NCBI RefSeq assembly: GCF_002929535.1
Contig: NZ_PJJO01000054.1
Span: 62,001-126,000, forward strand
DNA from: Cryobacterium sp. Y11
GTDB lineage: Bacteria > Actinomycetota > Actinomycetes > Actinomycetales > Microbacteriaceae
Reading direction: 5' to 3'
Length of the DNA stretch: 64,000 nt
A program made the position numbers and the translations under genes. Positions 1-8,663 of this stretch are shown here, piece by piece. The notes below the pieces were generated by a model. That model saw only the letters and a program-made list of their open reading frames with translations, had not been told where the DNA came from and ran no database searches. The stretch's first letter is position 1. Each line of letters begins with the position of its first letter.

Positions 1-76
1 GGTGCCGCGGTGATCTGTCGTCGGTTTTGTCAGGATAGATTTTTGACCGCGGTCGGAAGCTCAGGTTAACGCCCGT

Positions 77-1444
77 TTACGCTTCGCCGCGCCGAAGCAG
101 CCTACCCGTTGGTACCTGTCCATCGATCTGCACTCCGCGCAGAAAGGTTGTACGCACAACGCCAGAGAGCGTGCGCCCGGCATAGGGAGTAATGGGGTTT
201 TTGTGATGCAGCTTCGTGACGTCGACCACGTAGCTGGCGTCGGGGGCGAAGACGGCGAAGTCGGCGTCACAGCCGAGGGCAAGCTGCCCCTTTCGAATCA
301 ACCGCGCCAAGGCAGCGGGGCGGCTCGACATCCACTGAATGACTTGCTCCAACCCGATGCCGCGCTTGCGCGCTTCGGTCCAGACCACGGAGAGTCCAAG
401 CTGGAGAGAGGACACTCCGCCCCACGCTACGGCAAAGTCCCCGTTCTCCACGTCTTTCAGATCCACGGTACTGGGCGAGTGGTCGGAGACGATGCAGTCG
501 ATTGTGCCGTCGATGAGTCCCTGCCAGAGGAGCTCGCGGTTCGAGGCCTCGCGGATCGGCGGGCAGCACTTGAACGCGGTGGCGCCGTTAGGAATCTCCT
601 CGGCGAGCAGGGTGAGGTAATGCGGGCAGGTCTCCACCGTGATCCGCACGCCGTCGCGTTTCGCTGTGGCGATCATGGGCAGGGCGTCTGAGGAGGAGAG
701 GTGCAGAATGTGGGCTCGGGCCCCGGTGAAGCGAGCACGCTCAATGACCTCGGCGACGGCAATGTTCTCCGCACCTCGTGGACGGGAGGACAGGAATTTT
801 TTGTACTGGTCGCCGGCGGCAGCTGGCGCGCGATCGATGGCACGGGAATCTTCGGCGTGCACGATCATCAGTGAATCGAAGGACTTGAGCTCGGCAAGAT
901 CCTCTTCCATTTCGTCTGCATCCAGGTGCGGAAATTCGTCGACTCCGGAGTGGAGCAGAAAGCACTTAAACCCGAAGACGCCTTCGTCATAGAGCGGGCG
1001 TAGGTCGTGTTTGTTGCCGGGGATGGCGCCGCCCCAGAACCCTACGTCGACGAAGATCTGGTCCGCGGCGACGGAGCGCTTCAACGCGAGGGCCTCGACA
1101 TTCACGGTGGCGGGGATGCTGTTCAACGGCATGTCGATGATGGTGGTTACTCCGCCGGCGGCCGCGGCGCGGGTTGCCGACGTGAAGCCTTCCCATTCCG
1201 TACGCCCCGGTTCGTTCACATGCACGTGAGTGTCAACCAGCCCCGGAATCAGCGTCTCATCATCTTTCAGAACCATCAGCTTTTTGCCTGCCAGCCCGGC
1301 ACCGAGTGGCTCAATGGCGACGATGACACCATCTCGCACTCCGACCTCGCAGGCGATGACGCCGGCGGTCGTCATGATGTTCCGGCCACGAAAAACAAGA
1401 TCGAAGCGCTCGACGTGCCGTGAGACGGGTGATCCATCGGTCAT
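77..1444 (-). CDS. allB: Allantoinase
   Basis: Amidohydrolase that opens the hydantoin ring of allantoin to give allantoate, in the cytoplasm. The 455-residue length is normal for AllB. Metal-ligand motifs of the cyclic amidohydrolase family are in order: DTHVHVNEPG (His73, His75), the carbamylatable lysine in GFKCF (Lys160), VHAED (His196), HILHLS (His248) and SDHSP (Asp321). The ATG start at 1444 is the first in the frame, with only a weak AAAGAG upstream. It is the most distal gene seen of a leftward cluster starting with malate synthase, with a 95-bp gap before it. The pathway context (ureidoglycine aminohydrolase, urate oxidase) favours allantoinase over dihydropyrimidinase or dihydroorotase. 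Confidence 0.93.
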   Translation of the reverse strand: MTDGSPVSRHVERFDLVFRGRNIMTTAGVIACEVGVRDGVIVAIEPLGAGLAGKKLMVLKDDETLIPGLVDTHVHVNEPGRTEWEGFTSATRAAAAGGVTTIIDMPLNSIPATVNVEALALKRSVAADQIFVDVGFWGGAIPGNKHDLRPLYDEGVFGFKCFLLHSGVDEFPHLDADEMEEDLAELKSFDSLMIVHAEDSRAIDRAPAAAGDQYKKFLSSRPRGAENIAVAEVIERARFTGARAHILHLSSSDALPMIATAKRDGVRITVETCPHYLTLLAEEIPNGATAFKCCPPIREASNRELLWQGLIDGTIDCIVSDHSPSTVDLKDVENGDFAVAWGGVSSLQLGLSVVWTEARKRGIGLEQVIQWMSSRPAALARLIRKGQLALGCDADFAVFAPDASYVVDVTKLHHKNPITPYAGRTLSGVVRTTFLRGVQIDGQVPTGRLLRRGEA

Positions 1445-1539
1445 AGTCGTACTCTTTCATGATTTCTCGGTCGCAGACCCGAAGCTCGCAAGATCACCGA
1501 TGCGCTCCCGGGAAATTCAGGAAGGAGGTGAATGCAGGA

Positions 1540-2358
1540 TCAGGTGAGCTTGATTTGGCGATTCACGTCTTTGTAGAGCAGATAACGAAAGTTGCCGGGG
1601 CCACCGGCGTAGCAGGCCTGCGGGCAGAAGGCGCGAAGTGACATGTAGTCGCCCTCCTGCACCTCGACCCAGTCCTGGTTGAGTCGATAGACGGCCTTGC
1701 CTTCGAGCACGTAGAGGCCGTGCTCCATCACGTGGGTCTCGGCGAACGGAATTGAAGCGCCGGGTTCGAAGGTGACGATGTTGACGTGCATGTCGTAGGC
1801 CATGTCATCCGTTGGCAACATGCGCGTGGTGCGCCATTTGTTATCTGTCCCCGGCATGGCGCCGGGCACGATGTCTTGTTCATTGCCGACGAGCGCCTGC
1901 GGGGTATGGCCGGGTAGCGGCTCGTACTTCTTGCGGATCCACTGAAACTTCGCCAGCTCAGCGCCCGTGTTCGCGACCGCCCACTGTGATCCGGGTGGCA
2001 GAAAAGCGAAGCCTCCGGGGGCGAGCTCATGCGTGACGCCCCCGAGCGTGAGGGTGAGCGCTCCCTGCAAGAGAAAAACGAACGACTCGACGCCTGCTTC
2101 GGGCTCCGGATCGGTCGAGCCGCCACCTGGAGCAACCTCGATCAGGTACTGGGCGAACGTCGTCGCTCCGCCGGCCACCGGGCGGTTGAGAATCCAGGTA
2201 CGCGTGTTGGTCCAGTCGGGAAGTTCACTAACGACGATGTCACGCAGCACGCCGCGCGGGATGACGGTGTACGCCTCCGTGACCACGGCACGGCTGGTGA
2301 GCATGTCGGTCTGGGGTGGCAACACCGTCTCCGGCGCGTAATAGGTGTGAATGGTCAC
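1540..2358 (-). CDS. allE: (S)-ureidoglycine aminohydrolase, bicupin
   Basis: Predicted to release ammonia from (S)-ureidoglycine, giving (S)-ureidoglycolate in ureide breakdown. The 272-residue protein has two cupin halves: the first has GGGSTDPEPEAGVESFVFLLQG, the second has FEPGASIPFAETHVMEHGLYVLEG, whose His and Glu residues fit the family's metal site. It ends in YLLYKDVNR, a typical AllE tail. The frame stays open further upstream, but the family's N-terminus matches the GTG at 2358 (VTIHTYYAPE), which has GAGGA 7 nt upstream and lies 10 bp after the preceding stop. Co-transcription with the DUF6986 gene is likely. Confidence 0.9.
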   Translation of the reverse strand: MTIHTYYAPETVLPPQTDMLTSRAVVTEAYTVIPRGVLRDIVVSELPDWTNTRTWILNRPVAGGATTFAQYLIEVAPGGGSTDPEPEAGVESFVFLLQGALTLTLGGVTHELAPGGFAFLPPGSQWAVANTGAELAKFQWIRKKYEPLPGHTPQALVGNEQDIVPGAMPGTDNKWRTTRMLPTDDMAYDMHVNIVTFEPGASIPFAETHVMEHGLYVLEGKAVYRLNQDWVEVQEGDYMSLRAFCPQACYAGGPGNFRYLLYKDVNRQIKLT

Positions 2359-2368
2359 CGTGTGATCC

Positions 2369-3724
2369 TCAATTCTGTGCGGAAGGGCGGGCGAGGGCGG
2401 CGAGCTGCGCAGGCGTGATACCGGCTGATTCGATGACCTCGGCGTCGGCGACAGCGCCGCAGGCGACTGCGCGGTGTATGAATCCGGCGAGCGCGCGTGC
2501 CGTGGCCGGCTCGTCCATGACCCCGCTCTCGGTGTGGTGAACGTAGTTGCGCAGGCGTGCCGTGGCAGCCGGCAACCCCTCTCGGTAGAACGCATACGTC
2601 GCAATGTACCTGGTCACTAGTTGAGCCGGATGCAGGTCCCAGCCCTGGTAATACCCGCGCTCGAGTGAACGGCGCACGAGCCGAGCGTGCAAGCGCCACG
2701 CTGCGATGACAGCTTGCGGCTCGCCCACCGGGATGATGTTGGTCGAGCCGTCGGACAGCCGCACGCCGGTACCGGCAACGGCTACCTGCATGACCTGTTT
2801 GGCGAAGTCAGCGGCGGGGTGCTCCATCGATTGGTACTCTGCTGCGATGCCCAGCGAGGCGCTGTAGTCGTAGGTGCCGTAGTGCAGCGCGGAGACTCGT
2901 CCGTCGGCTTGGTGCAGCAACGTGGCCACCGGCACTGTGCCCTCAGCACTGAGAATCAACTGCGGCGTTTCCATCTGCACTTCAAAACGCAGGCGTCCCG
3001 CCGGCAAGCCGTGCACGACCTCGAGCCTCTGGCAGGCGTAGACCATCGCTTCGACCTGGGCAACCGTGGTGACCTTCGGAAGCGTCAGAACAAGACCAGC
3101 CGGCAGACCACCCGCTTCGACCAGGCCGGAGACGAACAGGTCGAGGGTGCGCAGGCCTCGTGCGCGAGTCGGCGCTTCAAAACACTTAAAACGGATGCCG
3201 ATAAACGGCGGGAGCGCGCCCGCTCGGTCGGCCGCCGCCACCAGCCTGGCCGCCTGGCTGGCATCGCGATCTTCCGCGTCGTCCCCGCGGTCCCCATAGC
3301 CATCTTCAAAGTCCAGGCGCAGGTCTTCGATCGGTTCGTCCCTCAGTTTGGCTTCGACCTTCGGGGCGACCTGCGCGGCGAGCGCTTCGGTCAAACCGAG
3401 CAGTGAGCAGAGCGTGCCGATGCCGCCGGCGTCCTCAACGCTGTGGAGGGCAGCCTGCCCCCAGTCAGCGGGCAGGGCGAGGTGGTAACGGTCGCCGGGC
3501 ACATAGACGGTGTGGACCGGCTGCCGACTCGCGGCGTCCCCCGGGTAAGAACGCCTGAGGAGCTCATCCGTCGGAGCGAGGAGGCGGTCTACCTCCGCCA
3601 CCTCTTCTGGCCCGAGTGCCAGTGTCGATCGAGGGGGCAGTGTCGATCGAGGGGGCAGTGTCGATCGAGGGGGCAGTGTGGGTCGAGGAGCCGGTGTGGA
3701 TCCAGGGGCCACGGTACGCGGCAC
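2369..3724 (-). CDS. DUF6986 CitE-like aldolase/lyase of unknown substrate
   Basis: A 451-residue protein resembling the HpcH/HpaI and citrate lyase beta (CitE) TIM-barrel family. Visible acidic and metal-type motifs are LRLDFEDGYGDR (mid N-terminal half), RFEVQMETPQLI and ALHYGTYDYSASLGI. I place it in DUF6986 from memory of the family's neighbourhood beside malate synthase; the substrate is unknown. The GTG start at 3724 lies 2 bp after the aceB stop, so it is translationally coupled. The first ~35 residues are low complexity (TLPPRS three times) encoded by an 18-bp tandem repeat and are probably not part of the fold. A role in glyoxylate or C4-acid chemistry is inference from context. Confidence 0.72.
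   Translation of the reverse strand: MPRTVAPGSTPAPRPTLPPRSTLPPRSTLPPRSTLALGPEEVAEVDRLLAPTDELLRRSYPGDAASRQPVHTVYVPGDRYHLALPADWGQAALHSVEDAGGIGTLCSLLGLTEALAAQVAPKVEAKLRDEPIEDLRLDFEDGYGDRGDDAEDRDASQAARLVAAADRAGALPPFIGIRFKCFEAPTRARGLRTLDLFVSGLVEAGGLPAGLVLTLPKVTTVAQVEAMVYACQRLEVVHGLPAGRLRFEVQMETPQLILSAEGTVPVATLLHQADGRVSALHYGTYDYSASLGIAAEYQSMEHPAADFAKQVMQVAVAGTGVRLSDGSTNIIPVGEPQAVIAAWRLHARLVRRSLERGYYQGWDLHPAQLVTRYIATYAFYREGLPAATARLRNYVHHTESGVMDEPATARALAGFIHRAVACGAVADAEVIESAGITPAQLAALARPSAQN
3623..3712 (+). repeat. 18-bp tandem repeat inside the DUF6986 N-terminus
   Basis: Three perfect 18-bp copies (TGTCGATCGAGGGGGCAG at 3623-3640, 3641-3658, 3659-3676) followed by two degenerate units (3677-3694, 3695-3712). 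Since 18 is a multiple of three, the array stays in frame and encodes the TLPPRS hexapeptides on the minus strand. It looks like a small expandable minisatellite placed just after the start codon. Confidence 0.9.
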
Positions 3725-3726
3725 GG

Positions 3727-5325
3727 TCAGCCGACCAATTCATACGCCGGGATCGTGAGGAAGTCCGCATAGGTCTCCGACAGGCAGATGTCCTCGATGA
3801 GCGTGCTGGCCGGCGCGTAGAACCGGGCGAAGACATCCTCTCCAACTTCTCCTCGCAACTTCTCCGTCACCTCGGCCAGAATTCGCTTGACCAGTTCGGG
3901 CGTGACCGTCTCCCCGGTATCGGCGAGAACAACCTCGTTGCGCACTTGCTGCCAGACCTGTGAGCGAGAGATCTCGGCAGTGGCGGCGTCTTCCATCAGG
4001 TTATGGATGGCAACGGCGCCGTTTCCCGAAAGCCAAACGGCGGTGTACGCGACGGCGACATGGAGGTTGGTTCTCAAACCCTTCTCGGTCGTCACACCAC
4101 CGGCGGAAGCGATGTCCAGAAGCTGGCTAGCCGTGACGTGAACCTCGGTTCGGCTGCGGTCCAGTTGGTTGGGCTTGTCGCCCAGCACTGCGTCGAAGAC
4201 CTCCCTACAAATGGTGACGAGGTCGGGGTGAGCCACCCAGGATCCGTCGAATCCGTCGTTGGCCTCGCGCGTCTTGTCGGCGCGCACCTTAGCGAACGCC
4301 TCCCTGGTAATTTCAGGGTCGTAGCGGTTCGGGATGACCGCGGCCATTCCGCCCATCGCGAAGGCGCCGCGCCGGTGAGCGGTTTTCACCAGCAGCTCGG
4401 TATACGCCCGCATGAACGGCGCTGTCATCGCAATGCTGGCGCGGTCGGGAAGAAGGAATTCCGATCCGGAATCCCGAAAGTACTTGATGATGCTGAACAG
4501 GTAGTCCCAGCGCCCGGCGTTCAGGCCAGAGGCATGCTCGCGGAGTTCGTAGAGAATTTCGTCCATTTCGAAGGCGGCGGGGATCGTCTCGATGAGAACC
4601 GTTGCACGCACCGTTCCGCGCGCCACACCGAGCGCCTTCTGGGCGACGACGAAAATGTCGTTCCAGAGCCGCGCTTCGAGGTGACTCTCGAGCTTGGGAA
4701 GGTAGTAAAACGGGCCCTGACCGTTTTGGGCTAAGAGGTGCGCGTTGTGGAAGAAATGCAGGCCGAAGTCCACGAGGGCACCGATACCCGGCTGCCCGTC
4801 AATGAGCAGATGCGTTTCATCCAAGTGCCATCCGCGCGGACGCACGAGGACAACCGCGAGTGGCGCATCCTGACGCAGCGCGTACTCCTTTCCATCGGGC
4901 GAGGAGAAGCTGAGCGTGCCGCGGGTCGTGTCAAAGAGGTTGATCTGGGAGTCGATGACGTTGGACCAGTGCGGCGAACTGGCGTCCTCTAGATCGGCGA
5001 GCCACACCTGCGCCCCTGAGTTCAAGGCATTAATAGCCATTTTGGCCGGAGACGCCGGGCCAGTGATCTCAACGCGACGATTCTGCAACGCCAGTGGAGC
5101 CGGTGCGACGCTCCAGCTTTCGTCACGGATGGCTGCGGTCTCCGGCAGAAAGTTGAGGCGGCCGGTGCGAGCGACTTCATCACGCCGCAATCGGCGGGCG
5201 GCCAAAAGCTCGTTCCGCCGAACGGCGAATTCACGGTGCAGTTTTTCCACGAAGTGAAGCGCCTCGGGAGTGAGGATCTGCTCTGAACGGGGAATCAATG
5301 ATGGGTCTTTGAGGTTCACGGTCAC
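3727..5325 (-). CDS. aceB: Malate synthase A
   Basis: Condenses acetyl-CoA with glyoxylate to malate. At 532 residues it has the short malate synthase A length (isoform G is about 720). Family motifs include VWLADLEDASSPHW, VVLVRPRGWHLDETH, TVLIETIPAAFEMDEILYELREHASGLNAGRWDYLFSIIK and AFAMGGMAAVIPNRYDPE; the Arg and Glu/Asp residues in these are the glyoxylate and Mg2+ ligands of the family. The start is GTG at 5325 with AGAGGAG about 10 nt upstream. It leads the leftward operon with the CitE-like gene, allE and probably allB, so it likely consumes ureide-derived glyoxylate and not only isocitrate-lyase glyoxylate. Confidence 0.95.
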   Translation of the reverse strand: MTVNLKDPSLIPRSEQILTPEALHFVEKLHREFAVRRNELLAARRLRRDEVARTGRLNFLPETAAIRDESWSVAPAPLALQNRRVEITGPASPAKMAINALNSGAQVWLADLEDASSPHWSNVIDSQINLFDTTRGTLSFSSPDGKEYALRQDAPLAVVLVRPRGWHLDETHLLIDGQPGIGALVDFGLHFFHNAHLLAQNGQGPFYYLPKLESHLEARLWNDIFVVAQKALGVARGTVRATVLIETIPAAFEMDEILYELREHASGLNAGRWDYLFSIIKYFRDSGSEFLLPDRASIAMTAPFMRAYTELLVKTAHRRGAFAMGGMAAVIPNRYDPEITREAFAKVRADKTREANDGFDGSWVAHPDLVTICREVFDAVLGDKPNQLDRSRTEVHVTASQLLDIASAGGVTTEKGLRTNLHVAVAYTAVWLSGNGAVAIHNLMEDAATAEISRSQVWQQVRNEVVLADTGETVTPELVKRILAEVTEKLRGEVGEDVFARFYAPASTLIEDICLSETYADFLTIPAYELVG

Positions 5326-5490
5326 GACTGGTTCACTCCTCTAACACTGTTGATGCTCAAGCTAGCGCTCGAGCCGGGCTTGGCTTGGCTTCTGTCGGCA
5401 CCAGCGCTACCCCCGGTGCTGGGACGAGCGTCCATGCTGTGGCCGTGCGAGTTTTCGTATTATGGATATTATTATCTGTTCAGCGGAATA

Positions 5491-5504
5491 ACAAGCCCGC
5501 TTGT
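5491..5504. promoter_or_regulatory. Candidate operator between aceB and the IclR gene
   Basis: An interrupted palindrome, ACAAGC-CC-GCTTGT, lies in the 284-bp divergent intergenic region of aceB and the IclR regulator. An AT-rich block just to its left (5458-5490) could hold promoter elements. IclR regulators bind short palindromes, but this motif does not match a consensus I can cite, so the assignment is tentative. Confidence 0.3.
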
Positions 5505-5609
5505 GCCGAGTTTGGGCTGGGAGGTCGACGAAACCTTTGCTTTTGAGCGCTTTTTCTCGCATGATGAAAACTGCAATAATGGGACGATACAGCGGCGCGA
5601 GGGAAAATC

Positions 5610-6425
5610 ATGACGGTCCAGGATTCGGTGCCCACGCCAGCAACGAGCACGAGTTCAGCGGTTCCGGCCTCGATACGCAAGGGCGCCAGCGGCGTGCAGT
5701 CGGTCCAGCGCGTCTTCGAGCTTCTCGAACTGATCACGGATGCCGGTGGAGAAGTCACGCTGAGCGAACTTTCCTGTTCCACCGAACTGCCGCTGCCCAC
5801 CATCCATCGATTGCTCCGAACCCTCGTTCAGTTGGGTTACGCCCGGCAGCTTCCCAATCGCCGCTACGCACTCGGCCCCCGACTCATCCGTCTCGGTGAC
5901 GGTGCGAGCAAACAGCTCGGTGCGCTGGCGCGCCCGCAGCTGCAGTCCCTGGTCGACCAGCTGGGTGAGAGTGCAAATATGGCGGTTCTCGACCACGACA
6001 TGGCGGTCTATATCGCGCAGGTTCCCTCCCTGCACTCCATGCGCATGTTCACCGAAGTGGGGCGCCGGGTGAATCTCCACGACACCGGCGTCGGTAAGGC
6101 GCTTCTGGCCCAACTGCCGGAGGAGACGGTGCGCGTAATCGTCGGCAGGGCTGGTCTGGCCACTCCGACCACGCAAAGCATTGATAACGTCGAGGACCTG
6201 CTCGTTGATCTCCGCACGATCACAAAGCGCGGCTACGCGATAGACGATGGCGAGCAGGAGGTCGGCGTTCGCTGCTATGCCATGGCGGTACCGAATGCAC
6301 CAACGCCGACCGCTATTTCAGTGTCTGGCCCGGTTTCTCGCGTCGACGAGAACTTTGGTGCCCGCGCAATTCCACTTCTTCAAGATGCCGCCGCGACGAT
6401 TTCTCGCGACCTCGCCATCGGCTGA
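5610..6425 (+). CDS. IclR-family transcriptional regulator, AllR-like
   Basis: A 271-residue IclR protein. The N-terminal winged helix (about residues 25-90) contains SVQRVFELLELITDAGGEVTLSELS and LPTIHRLLRTLVQLGYARQ. The C-terminal GAF-like effector domain contains VGRRVNLHDTGVGKALLAQLP and KRGYAIDDGEQEVGVRCYAMAVP, the standard family signature. The start at 5610 has GAGGG close upstream. It is divergent from the aceB operon and next to purine genes. In Streptomyces an allantoin-responsive IclR protein (AllR) controls allantoin genes and malate synthase, so the same role (a repressor relieved by allantoin or glyoxylate) is likely but inferred. Confidence 0.85.
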   Translation: MTVQDSVPTPATSTSSAVPASIRKGASGVQSVQRVFELLELITDAGGEVTLSELSCSTELPLPTIHRLLRTLVQLGYARQLPNRRYALGPRLIRLGDGASKQLGALARPQLQSLVDQLGESANMAVLDHDMAVYIAQVPSLHSMRMFTEVGRRVNLHDTGVGKALLAQLPEETVRVIVGRAGLATPTTQSIDNVEDLLVDLRTITKRGYAIDDGEQEVGVRCYAMAVPNAPTPTAISVSGPVSRVDENFGARAIPLLQDAAATISRDLAIG

Positions 6426-6426
6426 C

Positions 6427-6945
6427 TCAGTCCCAGAAATCGGAGTGGGCCGCTGCTGCTTCCACCTCGAGCAAAGGTCCGATGACCCGAACCTCGCGCT
6501 GGCCACGGGCAAACACCTCCCGGCACGGCAATGACAGGGTGGGGTTTTGGGCATTGTCCCCGGTCAAGGCGCGAAGCTTCACTTCGGAGAGTGCATAGAC
6601 GACTCGGCCGATCCCTGTCCAATAGATGGCACCGGCGCACATCGCGCACGGTTCGGCACTCGAATAAAGGGTGGCGGAAGCCAGTGCATTCCTCGTCACC
6701 CTCGACGATGCTTCCGCCGCCGCACGGAGTTCGGCATGCTGGGTGGGGTCGCCTCCTGGCGGCACTGAGTTGTTGTAGCATGCCGAGATCACGACTCCCT
6801 GCGCATCGACCACACTGGCAGCGAACGGATGCCGGCCCTCGGCCCTCGCCTCCTGCGAGAGCGCGATGCACCGACGGAGAAACTCCACATCCGCTCCGGT
6901 GAGGGATGAGGCGGCTGCCGACAGTCCCTCAGCGGGCAGCCCCAT
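6427..6945 (-). CDS. Nucleoside/base deaminase (CMP/dCMP deaminase fold)
   Basis: A 172-residue cytidine-deaminase-fold enzyme with the zinc site HAE (in DPTQHAELRAAAE) and PCAMC (in SSAEPCAMCAGAIYWTGIGRVVYA). The sequence looks like guanine deaminase or tRNA-adenosine-deaminase relatives, and the IYWTGI segment resembles GuaD-type proteins. The ATG at 6945 has GAGGAG upstream. It ends 1 bp after the convergent regulator gene. A purine or related base is the likely substrate given the neighbours, but a separate, better guanine deaminase candidate lies at 13466-13951, so this one may act on another base. Confidence 0.72.
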   Translation of the reverse strand: MGLPAEGLSAAASSLTGADVEFLRRCIALSQEARAEGRHPFAASVVDAQGVVISACYNNSVPPGGDPTQHAELRAAAEASSRVTRNALASATLYSSAEPCAMCAGAIYWTGIGRVVYALSEVKLRALTGDNAQNPTLSLPCREVFARGQREVRVIGPLLEVEAAAAHSDFWD

Positions 6946-7217
6946 GGGAGCTCTCCTCTCGTTATGGTTCTTAGGATGACAGGCTAGTGGTAGGTCACGA
7001 AGAAAATTTCATTCTGCGATATGTTTCTTCCAGATGCACCCGCAAATTGCCATTCGGGAGGTACACTTTTGCAAACATCGACACCGGCCGGACGCGTCGG
7101 CCGTCGACGAAACGCTGAGAACACGGGCGGCGTCATGAGCCGCCAATTCCCACGCATAACGAGGTACATCGGCTCTTGATGCAGGGTCATACCTCGGCAT
7201 CAACAAGGAGTTTGATC
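6946..7217. promoter_or_regulatory. Divergent promoter region, deaminase / xdh operon
   Basis: A 272-bp intergenic stretch between the leftward deaminase and rightward xdhA. It contains an AT-rich core and an inverted repeat, GAAGAAA (6999-7005) and TTTCTTC (7024-7030), around a GAAAATTTC element. It should hold the xdh promoter and a regulator site; no consensus could be assigned. Confidence 0.35.
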
Positions 7218-8663
7218 ATGGACCGTCTCGATCTCACCGTCAACGGGCACCAGCGCACGATGGTGCCGGATGCAGCGCACACGACCGCCCTGGACTGGCT
7301 GCGCAACAACGGCCTGACGGGATGCAAAGAGGGGTGCGCTGAGGGCGAGTGCGGCGCCTGTGCCGTTCTCGTCGCGCAATCAGACGGCGATGGAGGTACA
7401 ACGTGGACCTCCATCAACGCGTGCCTGGTGCCGATCGCCGCGCTCGACGGTCAGGAAATCATCACCTCGGAAGGTCTCGGCTCCCCCGACAAGTTACATC
7501 CGGTTCAAGAGCGGATGGCGGTCGCCGGCGGCTCACAATGTGGATACTGCACGCCCGGATTCGTCTGCAGCATGGCCTCAGAGTTCTATCGGCGGGGTCG
7601 CGGGGCCAACGCCACAGGAGCGACTGGCGAGAGCCACGGCCCCAACGGATTCGATCTGCACTCCCTCAGCGGAAACCTCTGCCGCTGCACCGGTTACCGT
7701 CCCATCCGCGACGCTGCCTACGCGCTGGCTGAACCGGATGTCGACGATGCGCTGGCCGCGAGGCGCGACCGGCCTGCTCCCGGGCCGGCCCTGACCGATG
7801 TGCAGGCTCCAGACGGTCGCTTCGTGCGCCCGGCAACGCTCGCCGACACCCTCGCACTCCGCGCTGAGAATCCCTTGGCTGTTGTGGTGGCCGGGTCAAC
7901 GGATTGGGGCGTCGAGGTCAACATCCGCGGCCGCCGTGAACGGCTTGTGATCGCGATCGACCGGCTTCTCGAACTCGGCACCATCGAGTTCGGGGATGAA
8001 TTCATCGAGATCGGCGCCGCCGTCTCTCTGTCAGAGGTCGAGCGCTTTCTCGCCGGCCGTGTACCCCTGCTCGCCGAGCTCATACCCCAATTCGCGTCGC
8101 GCCTGATCCGTAACCGTGCCACGATCGGCGGTAATCTCGGCACCGGGTCACCGATCGGAGACCTGGCACCCGCACTGCTGGCCCTCGACGCACGCCTCGT
8201 TCTGGCATCGCCCGGCGGGGAGCGCGATGTTTACCTGAGCGAGTACTTCACGGGCTATCGAACGAGCGTTTTGAGGCCAGACGAACTGATCCGCCTGATT
8301 CGCATTCCACTGCCGCTGGCGCACCTCACCGGATTCCACAAGATCACCAAGCGTCGCTTCGACGATATCTCGAGTGTTGCGGTGGCCTTCGCCCTTGATG
8401 TGCGAAACGGTCTCGTGCACGATGCGCGAATCGGACTCGGCGGAGTCGCGGCGACACCGCTGCGTGCCCGCGCCACCGAGGCACTACTCATTGGTCAGCC
8501 CTGGGGCGCCCAGACGGTGCATAGGGCGGCGGCTTCGCTCGCCGGCGAAGGCACACCGATGAGCGATCACCGGGCGAGCGCAGAGTACCGCAGCATTATG
8601 CTGTCGCAGTCGATATTGAAGCTTTTTGCACAGTCGACGGCAACGCTGGGAGCGAGAGCATGA
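7218..8663 (+). CDS. xdhA: Xanthine dehydrogenase small subunit (2Fe-2S and FAD)
   Basis: Electron-transfer subunit of the molybdenum hydroxylase that oxidises hypoxanthine and xanthine to urate. The 481 residues have an N-terminal plant-type ferredoxin domain (Cys36, 40, 45, 48 and 69), a four-helix 2Fe-2S domain (Cys108, 111 and GNLCRCTGYRP with Cys155, 157), then a FAD domain from about residue 190 (VVVAGSTDWGVEVN, TIGGNLGTGSPIGDLAPALLAL). The start is set at ATG 7218, preceded by AAGGAG 7 nt upstream; the frame stays open a further 14 codons upstream without a ribosome site. It overlaps xdhB by 4 bp. Confidence 0.93.
   Translation: MDRLDLTVNGHQRTMVPDAAHTTALDWLRNNGLTGCKEGCAEGECGACAVLVAQSDGDGGTTWTSINACLVPIAALDGQEIITSEGLGSPDKLHPVQERMAVAGGSQCGYCTPGFVCSMASEFYRRGRGANATGATGESHGPNGFDLHSLSGNLCRCTGYRPIRDAAYALAEPDVDDALAARRDRPAPGPALTDVQAPDGRFVRPATLADTLALRAENPLAVVVAGSTDWGVEVNIRGRRERLVIAIDRLLELGTIEFGDEFIEIGAAVSLSEVERFLAGRVPLLAELIPQFASRLIRNRATIGGNLGTGSPIGDLAPALLALDARLVLASPGGERDVYLSEYFTGYRTSVLRPDELIRLIRIPLPLAHLTGFHKITKRRFDDISSVAVAFALDVRNGLVHDARIGLGGVAATPLRARATEALLIGQPWGAQTVHRAAASLAGEGTPMSDHRASAEYRSIMLSQSILKLFAQSTATLGARA

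Noticed and set aside
1..76. A gene at the left edge
   Set aside because: No coding signal could be supported in 76 bp.
3623..3712. Possible CRISPR-like array
   Set aside because: Units are directly adjacent with no spacers and lie in a coding frame; it is a minisatellite.
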